A stretch of 6,554 nt of DNA from CAZTVF01 sp964616985 (GTDB lineage: Bacteria > Planctomycetota > Phycisphaerae > SM23-33): NCBI GenBank assembly GCA_964616985.1, contig CAZTVF010000184.1, forward strand, positions 1 through 6,554, read 5' to 3'. This document shows positions 1 to 5,731 of the stretch, in pieces. The notes below the pieces were generated by a model. It saw only the letters and a program-made list of their open reading frames with translations, ran no database searches and was not told the DNA's origin. Every line of letters starts with the position of its first letter. Position 1 is the stretch's first letter. The translations under genes were made by a program, and so were the position numbers.

Positions 1-113
1 CCAACGGTTACGAGGGGACGTTGATCTGGGAGTTCGCGGCCCTCTACGGCATCGCGGTGGTCCAGGGACTTATCCAGCCGCCCGACCCCGAGTGGTGGCC
101 GGCGGAGGGGTGA
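1..113 (+). CDS. 3' end of an unidentified upstream gene (partial)
   Basis: The frame beginning at base 3 (AAC GGT TAC) is open from the window edge to a TGA at 111-113 and gives about 36 residues. The peptide contains a mostly hydrophobic stretch (LIWEFAALYGIAVVQGLI), then a proline- and tryptophan-rich tail (QPPDPEWWPAEG). I do not recognise the family. That this is a genuine gene end is supported by an intrinsic terminator starting four bases after the stop. A second copy of bases 22-76 lies at 6500-6554. The single difference between those 55-base blocks (41 C versus 6519 G) falls in a third codon position and is silent (GCC/GCG, Ala), which weakly supports this frame being protein-coding. 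The start codon and most of the protein are outside the window. Confidence 0.6.
   Translation, partial: NGYEGTLIWEFAALYGIAVVQGLIQPPDPEWWPAEG
22..76 (+). repeat. Left copy of a direct repeat flanking the operon
   Basis: Bases 22-76 match 6500-6554 with 54 of 55 identical. The match also resumes upstream: bases 1-11 (CCAACGGTTAC) align with 6489-6499 (CCAACGGGTAC) if ten bases (12-21) are treated as missing from the right copy. The left copy lies inside the 3' end of the upstream gene. The right copy may continue past the window end, so the true repeat length is unknown. Confidence 0.85.
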
Positions 114-116
114 ATC

Positions 117-142
117 GAGAACGTCCCCCGTTCTCTTCTTTT
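117..142 (+). terminator. Intrinsic (Rho-independent) terminator of the upstream gene
   Basis: A perfect 7-bp stem, GAGAACG (117-123) and CGTTCTC (129-135), encloses a 5-base loop (TCCCC) and is followed directly by the T-rich run TTCTTTT (136-142). It begins four bases after the upstream stop codon. This separates the upstream transcript from the seven-gene operon, so that operon needs its own promoter. Confidence 0.75.
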
Positions 143-185
143 GCGTCCAAGCAAGATGCACGTCCTGCCGGCCAATGCAAACCAC

Positions 186-213
186 TTGACGCCTGCCCAT
201 GCCATGTTATTCT
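186..213 (+). promoter_or_regulatory. Candidate sigma70-type promoter of the operon
   Basis: A -35-like TTGACG (186-191) is followed after 16 bases by a -10-like TATTCT (208-213, four of six consensus positions). It lies in the only gene-free, AT-rich stretch before the regulator gene, downstream of the terminator. The start point would fall near 220, leaving a short leader before the GTG at 255. The -10 box lies inside the palindrome at 205-226. This is a prediction from sequence likeness only. Confidence 0.45.
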
Positions 214-226
214 TATATGAATAACA
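205..226. promoter_or_regulatory. 22-bp palindrome, probable operator for the IclR-type regulator
   Basis: Arms TGTTATTC (205-212) and GAATAACA (219-226) are perfect reverse complements around a TTATAT centre; ten of the eleven symmetric pairs match. A second, smaller inverted repeat (TAAC-A-GTTA, 222-230) overlaps its right edge. The AT-rich element stands out against GC-rich surroundings, overlaps the candidate -10 box and lies 28 bases before the regulator's start codon. IclR-family proteins bind short palindromes near their own genes, so repression of its own operon is the simplest reading. Which protein binds here is inferred. Confidence 0.6.
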
Positions 227-254
227 GTTAGTCATCAAGAAGGAGCTTCAGCCG

Positions 255-998
255 GTGGCCAACACGATTCCCTCGATCCATCGCGTGGTAAAGGTCATGC
301 AGTCACTTGCCGCAGGCGGCGAGACGACCTCGCTGGGCCTGGCGCGGCGGCTTGGCATCAGCCAGAGCAGTTGCTACCGCATTCTGCGGACACTGGAGGC
401 AGCCAACTGGATCTGCCGCGAGGCCGGCGGGCAGTATGTCTTTGCATCGGGGCTGATGCCATTCGTCAAGCCGCTGGTCGGCATAGAACGAGCGGTTGAC
501 TGTCTTCGTTCTGACATGGAGTCGCTCTCTCTCAAGGCGGGGCTCACGGTAAAGCTTTCAGTTCGCGAGGGCGTCGAGCAGGTTACGGTGGCGCGCGTGG
601 AGTGCCATCGGCCGCTCTCGGCGACAAGCCCCATCGGCACCCGCTTCCCGGTGGTGCTGGGGGCATCGGGGGCCTGCCTGTTGAGCGGGGTGGACAGGGC
701 GAGCCTGGCACAGCTCATCGAGCACGCCGACAAGCAGCGGCTGTGGGGGCACGATTCGAAGGACCTGTTGCTCGCACGGCTGAAGTGCTGTCGCAAGAGC
801 GGCCACTGCGAGAACATCGGCAGCCATCCCCAGGGCATCGATACGGTGTCGGCTCCGCTTGCAACGTCATCGCGCACAATGGCGCTGACGCTGGTTGGCC
901 TGCGGGGCGACTTCGATGGCAAGCGTCTGTCCCAGTGCCGCCGCCTGCTGCTGGCTACAGTCGCCGCCGTCAAACCCAAACTCAAGGCGCTGCCATGA
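255..998 (+). CDS. IclR-family transcriptional regulator
   Basis: This 247-residue protein has the usual IclR length and two-domain layout. Residues about 5-65 form an N-terminal winged helix-turn-helix; the recognition region LARRLGISQSSCYRILRTLE (29-48) is typical. Residues about 75-245 form the effector-binding domain, with the family's GASGACLLSG segment (136-145) and a late GSHPQGIDTVSAPL-type segment (189-202). It should bind a small metabolite, by analogy a sugar acid or keto acid, and control the downstream catabolic genes. The start is GTG at 255, chosen because a strong ribosome binding site (AAGAAGGAG, 237-245) sits nine bases upstream and the protein then begins just before the HTH. 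It is the first gene of the operon and overlaps the next by four bases (ATGA), so it is probably co-transcribed and autoregulated through the palindrome at 205-226. Ligand and sign of regulation cannot be read from the sequence. Confidence 0.9.
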   Translation: MANTIPSIHRVVKVMQSLAAGGETTSLGLARRLGISQSSCYRILRTLEAANWICREAGGQYVFASGLMPFVKPLVGIERAVDCLRSDMESLSLKAGLTVKLSVREGVEQVTVARVECHRPLSATSPIGTRFPVVLGASGACLLSGVDRASLAQLIEHADKQRLWGHDSKDLLLARLKCCRKSGHCENIGSHPQGIDTVSAPLATSSRTMALTLVGLRGDFDGKRLSQCRRLLLATVAAVKPKLKALP

Positions 999-1966
999 TC
1001 ATCGCGGAATTCCTGCCGGCAAAGCCAAACCTGCTTTGGCAACACTGCCGCCAGCTCGGCGTTCGCCATGCGATCTGCAAGTGCGCGCCGGAATTGACCG
1101 GCCTGCCACCGATCTGGAACATCGAATCGCTGCGAATCACTCACGAGCGCTTCACCGGCGCCGGCATGGTGCTGCACGGCCTGGAGGGTGACCAGTTCGA
1201 CATGCAGCGCATCAAGCTTGGCCTGGCCGGTCGCGACGAAGACATCGAGCGATACCAGCAGATGCTCCGCAACATGGGCCAGCTTGGCATCGGGCTGCTC
1301 TGCTACAACTTCATGGCCGGCATCGGATGGCACCGCAGCGCAAGTACTGCCACCACCCGCGGCGGGGCGCTCACAACGCGCTTCGACCTTCGCGAGATGC
1401 CCCAAGGCCTGACCGAGGCCGGCGAAGTGCCGGCCCAGAACATGTGGGCCAATTACGAATACTTTATCAAGGCTGTGCTGCCTGTGGCCGAGCAGGCAGG
1501 CGTCAAGATGGGCATGCATCCAGACGATCCGCCGATCCCGTGCCTGCGAGGCATCGCGAGAATACTCAGCAGCCAGGCGGGCATTGAGCGGGCACTGTCG
1601 CTTCATGACAGCCCCAGCCACGGCGTGACGTTCTGCCAGGCGAACTTCCAGTTGATGGGCGCGGACATCCCGTCGATGGTGCGGCAGCTGGGCGAGGCGA
1701 AGCGGCTGTTCTTTGTGCACTTCCGCGATGTGCGAGGCACGGCGGAGTGTTTCGAGGAGACATTCCACGACGACGGCCCGACCGACATGCCCGCGATGAT
1801 TCGCATGTACAACGATGCAGGTTTCAGCGGGCCCGTGCGTATGGACCACGTGCCGACCCTGGCCGGCGAAGAAAATGAAAATCCCGGCTATGGCTCAATG
1901 GGGCGACTGTTCGCCATCGGCTACCTCAAGGGCATACTCCACACGCTCAATATGAAAGGGGAGTGA
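995..1966 (+). CDS. uxuA: Mannonate dehydratase-like protein (UxuA family)
   Basis: UxuA removes water from D-mannonate to give 2-keto-3-deoxy-D-gluconate (KDG) in the cytoplasm, using a divalent metal in a xylose-isomerase-like TIM barrel. The 323-residue product carries the family's signature HPDDPP (175-180), followed by candidate metal or active-site residues His204, Cys214 (HGVTFC), His242 (FVHFRDVRG) and Asp284-His285 (RMDHVPTL). It is shorter than E. coli UxuA (about 394 residues), and its N-terminus (MIIAEFLPAK) lacks the RWYG-type opening I associate with classical members, so it looks like a divergent subgroup and the exact aldonate is uncertain. The ATG at 995 overlaps the regulator's stop (ATGA), with a weak AAGG at 984-987, suggesting translational coupling. 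The frame stays open upstream to 602, but that stretch overlaps the regulator and gives no family-like sequence. Confidence 0.82.
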   Translation: MIIAEFLPAKPNLLWQHCRQLGVRHAICKCAPELTGLPPIWNIESLRITHERFTGAGMVLHGLEGDQFDMQRIKLGLAGRDEDIERYQQMLRNMGQLGIGLLCYNFMAGIGWHRSASTATTRGGALTTRFDLREMPQGLTEAGEVPAQNMWANYEYFIKAVLPVAEQAGVKMGMHPDDPPIPCLRGIARILSSQAGIERALSLHDSPSHGVTFCQANFQLMGADIPSMVRQLGEAKRLFFVHFRDVRGTAECFEETFHDDGPTDMPAMIRMYNDAGFSGPVRMDHVPTLAGEENENPGYGSMGRLFAIGYLKGILHTLNMKGE

Positions 1967-1969
1967 AAG

Positions 1970-3061
1970 ATGGGCAGTGCAGGCAGCGTGATGACAGGCA
2001 AAGAGCGAACCCTTCGTGCTATCCATTTCGAGCAGACAGACCGCGATCCGGTCGCTGGCGGATTCGTCCGGCATCCGGAGTTTCTGGCCCAGGCGGCTGG
2101 CACCACGGTTGACGGCTTCTGGGCCGATCCGCAGGACGTGGCCATTCGAGCTTTTCGTAACGTCGGCGTCGACGTCATCATTGGCTTGATTCTGCCCGAG
2201 CGCAGCTCAGCCGCCGGCGCGCAGGTGGAGCATGGCAGGCAGAGTCGTTTCGATTCGCCGGAGGCTATGCTGGACGATATCGCGAAGCTGCCGAGTCTTG
2301 ACGAGCTGCGGCGAAGGTTTGATTTTCAGCGACACTATCAAGATTATCTTCGCCGGTACCGTGACGGCCTGGCCGCCATCGGCGAGGACATCCTCTGGCT
2401 GCCGAACACCTTTGACAGCGTTGCGTCATTCCAGAATGAATCCCGCTTCGGGGCCGAGAACTACTACATGGCCTTGGCTCTTTACCCGGAGGCCATGAAC
2501 CGCTTCTTCGAGCACTCGGGCGAGCAGGCCTACCTGCGGAATACCGCGGTGGCGAAGGCCATGGTGGATCACGATCTGCCTCGCGTGATGTGGATGGGGC
2601 AGGACGCCTGTGACAACCGAGGGCCTTACATCGCCCCGGAGACGATGCACGATATCTACATCCGTCACGTAAAGCGGTCGCTTGAGCCGCTCAAGGCCAT
2701 CGGCGTCAAGATTCTCTGGCACTCGGATGGCAACATCATGCCGATCGTGCCCTACCTGCTCGACGCGGGCATCGACGGCTTCCAAGGCCTGCAGGAGACG
2801 ATCGAAACGCGAATCGACGTGGCTGCTCTCCGCCGGATGAAGACGCGGGCCGGTCTGCCTCCGGTCATCGTCGGCAGCGTGTCGAGCGTCAAGACGATGC
2901 CCTTCGGCACACCCGACGACGTGCGGACCGACGTGCGGCGCTGCCGCGAGCTTGCCCGAGCGCAGGGCGGCGGCTGGCTGATGAACTTCTCGTCCTCGCT
3001 GGGGCCAGAGGTGCCAACGGCGAACATTGAGGCATTTTTTGATGAAGCGACCAATCCATAA
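1970..3061 (+). CDS. Uroporphyrinogen decarboxylase (URO-D)-like family protein
   Basis: This 363-residue protein has the URO-D/corrinoid methyltransferase fold by motif: an N-terminal MTGKERTLRAIHFEQTDRDPV-type opening (from residue 8), GQDACDNRGPYIAPETM (210-226), HSDGNIMPIVPYLLDAGIDG (251-270) and a C-terminal vPTANIEAFFDEA segment. True HemE acts in haem synthesis. Relatives such as MtaA/MtbA transfer methyl groups using zinc held by a His-x-Cys...Cys set. Here the HxCG position reads H251-S-D253-G and no late cysteine is visible, so a methyltransferase-type zinc site appears absent. Standing between sugar-acid genes, it is unlikely to be the housekeeping HemE. Its reaction is unknown. 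The start at 1970 follows a strong AAAGGGGAG (1955-1963) six bases upstream. ATG 1991 (Met8) is the start most relatives would use by alignment, but it has no clear binding site. It begins three bases after uxuA ends. Confidence 0.78.
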   Translation: MGSAGSVMTGKERTLRAIHFEQTDRDPVAGGFVRHPEFLAQAAGTTVDGFWADPQDVAIRAFRNVGVDVIIGLILPERSSAAGAQVEHGRQSRFDSPEAMLDDIAKLPSLDELRRRFDFQRHYQDYLRRYRDGLAAIGEDILWLPNTFDSVASFQNESRFGAENYYMALALYPEAMNRFFEHSGEQAYLRNTAVAKAMVDHDLPRVMWMGQDACDNRGPYIAPETMHDIYIRHVKRSLEPLKAIGVKILWHSDGNIMPIVPYLLDAGIDGFQGLQETIETRIDVAALRRMKTRAGLPPVIVGSVSSVKTMPFGTPDDVRTDVRRCRELARAQGGGWLMNFSSSLGPEVPTANIEAFFDEATNP

Positions 3062-3073
3062 GGAATACATGAA

Positions 3074-4093
3074 ATGACGACAATCCTTCCGATTCATCGT
3101 GGCATGACGTTCGGCTACTATGCCCGCAACGGCTATTACTCCACCGACCATGCGCGCCAGCAGGTCGACCGCATGAAGGAGCTCAACATCGAGTGGATAT
3201 GCGTGGTGGCCATCGTCATGCAGGAAACGTTCGCCAGTACGCGGCAGTTTGCCGATTACAAGATCACGCCTGCCGATGACGAGCTGCGCGACATCATCGA
3301 CTACATCCACAGCCGCGGCATGAAGGCGCAGCTTCGCCCCATGCTCGAGTGCTGGGACGGCACGCAGCGGTGGAACATCCAGTTCCCCGATGAGCGCACG
3401 ATCATTCCCGGCAAGCCGATCAATCACTGGACGCGCTGGTTCGAGAGCATGACCGAGCGCACGCTGCACTATGCCCGCGTCGCCCGCCGGGCCGGCTGCG
3501 AGGCCTTTGGCATCGACAGCGAGCTCTGCCACACCGTCGGCCAGATCGCACACTGGAAGAAGGTCGTCGAGGCCGCCCGGAGCGAATACAAAGGCCATCT
3601 CACCACCGGCCACACACCGACGGTGAACTTCCTGCACGAGCTGTCCAACAAGAATCACTGGTTCTACGATCTGGACTCGCTCGGCGTGAGCTTTTACCAC
3701 CCCGTGTCCGATGCGCCGGGCTCCACGCTGGAGCAGATGCGTGAGAAGCTCAAGCCCTGGCTGGAACACTACCGCAAGGTGGCCGCCCTGTATGGCAAGC
3801 CCTTCTACCTCGCCGAGTGCGGCTGCTGTTCAACTGCCGGAGCGACGGTCAACCCATCCGGCTGCGACAACCCCGGCGGCTATGACGGCAACGAGCAGGC
3901 GCGATACCTCGAGGCCGTGCTGGACACCTTCTGGAACGAGCCCTGGTGGATGGGTATCTACTGGTGGAAGTGGGATGAGCAGAACGACCGCCCGTGGTTT
4001 CGCGACGACCCGCGCGGCGACAAGGGCTTCACGCTCGACGGTAAACCCGCCGCCGATGTCATGAAGAAATGGTACGGCCGCACAGACAGGTAA
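3074..4093 (+). CDS. GH113-like glycoside hydrolase (beta-mannanase-type TIM barrel)
   Basis: GH113 enzymes are retaining beta-mannan-degrading hydrolases with an (beta/alpha)8 barrel. This 339-residue product matches that size and shows the expected pattern: an N-terminal RGMTFGYYARNGYY segment (9-22), FGIDSEL (145-151) with Glu150 as candidate acid/base, FYLAECG (244-250) with Glu248 as candidate nucleophile, the aromatic GIYWWKWD strand (294-301), and a C-terminal FTLDGKPAADVMKKWY (319-334) close to the family's usual ending. I see no signal peptide or membrane segment, so it should act in the cytoplasm on imported oligosaccharides or glycosides. A Cys-Gly-Cys-Cys run directly follows the nucleophile (249-252) and is unusual. 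The start at 3074 has AAGGAA (3060-3065) eight bases upstream, overlapping the previous stop. Assignment rests on remembered motifs; another clan GH-A family with the same fold is possible, as is a mannoside other than mannan. Confidence 0.68.
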   Translation: MTTILPIHRGMTFGYYARNGYYSTDHARQQVDRMKELNIEWICVVAIVMQETFASTRQFADYKITPADDELRDIIDYIHSRGMKAQLRPMLECWDGTQRWNIQFPDERTIIPGKPINHWTRWFESMTERTLHYARVARRAGCEAFGIDSELCHTVGQIAHWKKVVEAARSEYKGHLTTGHTPTVNFLHELSNKNHWFYDLDSLGVSFYHPVSDAPGSTLEQMREKLKPWLEHYRKVAALYGKPFYLAECGCCSTAGATVNPSGCDNPGGYDGNEQARYLEAVLDTFWNEPWWMGIYWWKWDEQNDRPWFRDDPRGDKGFTLDGKPAADVMKKWYGRTDR

Positions 4094-4111
4094 TGGAAGG
4101 GCACAAGACAC

Positions 4112-4939
4112 ATGGCACACGAAGCGAAGATTCTTGCCGAGGGCTTGTCATTCCCGGAAGGCCCGGCGTTTGCTGCCGACGGCACGCTATGGGCCGTTGA
4201 GCTTAAAGGCGGCTGCCTGTTGAAATGGCGCGACGGTGAACTGAAACGCGTGCCGGTGGGCGGCGAGCCGAACGGCATAGCCATCGATGCGCGCGACCGC
4301 GTACTGTTCTGCGATGCCGGCGCCTGCTCTATCCGCCGATACGATCCGGCCATGGGTGAAACCACAACGCTCGCCGACGCCGTTGACGGCCAGCCGCTGT
4401 TCAAGCCCAATGATCTCGCCTTCGACCCGGCTGGCAATGTGGTCTTAACCTGCCCAGGGGATTCGCGCGATGAACCCACAGGATATGTTTGCGTGCTTAC
4501 GCCCGACGGCACTGTGCGCCGCGTCGCAAGCGGCTTCCACTTCCCGAATGGCCTGGCCTTCAGCCCCGATGGTCGACACCTCGTCGTCGCCGAGACATAC
4601 CGGCAGCGCCTCTGGCGAGGCCGATGGGATGCCGCCAACGCGCGATGGCTCGCACCGCGCCCGTGGGCCAGCGTCGGCGGAACGGTCGGGCCGGACGGCA
4701 TGGCCTTCGCCGCCGACGGCAGGATATTCGTCGCCATCTTCAGCGGCAGGGCGGTCAAAGTTGTCGGGCACGACGGCGAGGTGGAAGAAGTCATCGAAGT
4801 GCCCGGCGCGAATCCAACCAACTGTGCGTTCGATCCGTCAGGCAAACTGGGGTTGGTGGTGACCGAGGCCGGACAAGGCCGTCTGCTGAGGGTGGATGTG
4901 GGCACGCGAGGGGCGGATCTCTGGAAAGGATCGACATGA
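4112..4939 (+). CDS. SMP-30/gluconolactonase-family lactonase
   Basis: Members of this family are six-bladed beta-propellers that open sugar lactones to aldonic acids using one divalent metal. The 275-residue protein shows the characteristic ligands: Glu16 in LSFPEGPAF, Asn146 in FHFPNGLAFSPDG and Asp195 in VGPDGMAF, with Asn100 in the FKPNDLAFDPAGN segment as the fourth conserved active-site residue. Repeated x-PDG or x-DG turns mark the propeller blades. There is no signal peptide, so it is probably cytoplasmic, next in line to the SDR encoded immediately downstream. The start at 4112 has a GGAAGGG (4095-4101) ten bases upstream. The stop overlaps the SDR start by four bases (ATGA), so the two proteins are probably translated in coupled fashion, in keeping with consecutive dehydrogenase and lactonase steps. 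The particular lactone cannot be told from sequence. Confidence 0.88.
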   Translation: MAHEAKILAEGLSFPEGPAFAADGTLWAVELKGGCLLKWRDGELKRVPVGGEPNGIAIDARDRVLFCDAGACSIRRYDPAMGETTTLADAVDGQPLFKPNDLAFDPAGNVVLTCPGDSRDEPTGYVCVLTPDGTVRRVASGFHFPNGLAFSPDGRHLVVAETYRQRLWRGRWDAANARWLAPRPWASVGGTVGPDGMAFAADGRIFVAIFSGRAVKVVGHDGEVEEVIEVPGANPTNCAFDPSGKLGLVVTEAGQGRLLRVDVGTRGADLWKGST

Positions 4940-5703
4940 CCATCTATCAGTCGTTCTCACTAACAGGCAGGCGGGCCCTTGTTACAGGCTCCTCGCGTGG
5001 CATAGGTGCAGCCATTGCAGTGGCCCTTGCGCAGGCCGGCGCCGATGTGTTTGTGCATTACACCGGTAACGTTGTGGGTGCCCAGTCCGTTGCGGAAAGG
5101 ATAAAGGCTCTTGGCCAGCGCTCCGCCGTCGCCGCTGTCGACTTAAGCAAACCCGGCGCGGCGGCGGAGCTTGTCGCCGCTGCCAAAAAAGCCTTTGGCG
5201 GCGTGGACATCCTTGTCTCCAATGTCTCAGTTCAAATGCCCGAGCCCTGGAACCAGATCACGCCGGAGGACTTCGATTCGCAGGTTCGCACCAACTGGCA
5301 GGCGGCCCTTGAGTTGATTCAGCTTGTTGCACCCGAGATGTTGGAGCGAAAGTGGGGGCGCATCCTCACCATCGGCAGCGTGCAGGAGTCCAGGCCCCAC
5401 CCGGAGATGGTTGTCTACGCCTCCCTGAAGGCGGCACAGACTGCCATGGTTCGCAACCTCGCCAAGCAGTTCGCGCCTGATGGCGTAACCATAAACAATT
5501 TGGCCCCTGGCGTAATCGTTACCGACCGCAACCGCGACCGCCTGAAACCCGAGGACTATCGCGATGCGGTGCTTTCAAAGATTCCAGCCGGCTTTTTTGG
5601 TCAGCCGGAGGACTGTGCAGGGGCGGCCTTGCTCTTGTGCAGCGACGCCGGCCGCTACATCACCGGCCAGTCGATCTACGCCGACGGCGGCATGAGCCTG
5701 TAG
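4936..5703 (+). CDS. SDR-family NAD(P)-dependent oxidoreductase, candidate sugar dehydrogenase
   Basis: A classical short-chain dehydrogenase of 255 residues. The cofactor-binding TGSSRGIG lies at 17-24, and the catalytic tetrad is readable as Asn120, Ser148 (TIGSV), Tyr161 and Lys165 (YASLK). PGVIVTD (191-197) and the C-terminal YITGQSIYADGGMSL are standard for the family. The usual NNAG after beta-strand 4 is altered to S95-N-V-S98, which is unusual. Coupling to the lactonase gene (ATGA overlap at 4936-4939, with AAAGGA at 4925-4930) suggests that it oxidises an aldose at C1 to the lactone; a keto-sugar-acid reductase role like that of SDR-type fructuronate reductases remains possible. The frame is open far upstream (to 4489), but the part before 4936 overlaps the lactonase gene and is arginine-rich nonsense, so ATG 4936 is the start. 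Confidence 0.87.
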   Translation: MTIYQSFSLTGRRALVTGSSRGIGAAIAVALAQAGADVFVHYTGNVVGAQSVAERIKALGQRSAVAAVDLSKPGAAAELVAAAKKAFGGVDILVSNVSVQMPEPWNQITPEDFDSQVRTNWQAALELIQLVAPEMLERKWGRILTIGSVQESRPHPEMVVYASLKAAQTAMVRNLAKQFAPDGVTINNLAPGVIVTDRNRDRLKPEDYRDAVLSKIPAGFFGQPEDCAGAALLLCSDAGRYITGQSIYADGGMSL

Positions 5704-5731
5704 CAAAGCATCAACTGGAAAAGGAGCTGCC

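Noticed and set aside
143..236. Riboswitch or small RNA in the leader region
   Set aside because: Apart from the promoter-like boxes and the palindrome I see no extended paired structure or known aptamer core; the leader after the predicted start point is too short.
602..994. N-terminal extension of the mannonate dehydratase frame inside the regulator gene
   Set aside because: The extension is low-complexity Gly/Arg-rich sequence in another frame of a good IclR gene; the ATG at 995 with stop-start overlap is the natural start.
374..1849. 491-codon open frame on the minus strand across the regulator and uxuA
   Set aside because: It is the antisense shadow of two genes with clear family motifs; its translation is rich in His, Arg and Ala and shows no recognisable domain.
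3069..3077. ATG-AAA-TGA mini-frame just before the GH113-like gene
   Set aside because: Two codons only; it overlaps the real start and probably has no function, though it lies close to the binding site.
2426..3769. 447-codon open frame on the minus strand across the URO-D-like and GH113-like genes
   Set aside because: Long antisense frames are expected in GC-rich coding DNA. It has no recognisable domain and conflicts with two well-supported genes.
3958..4905. 315-codon minus-strand open frame over the lactonase gene
   Set aside because: The Ser/Thr/Pro-rich translation is typical of an antisense shadow; the plus strand carries all SMP-30 metal ligands.
4489..4935. Extension of the SDR frame upstream into the lactonase gene, a possible fusion
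   Set aside because: The translated extension is arginine-rich nonsense overlapping the lactonase. The SDR fold begins right after ATG 4936.
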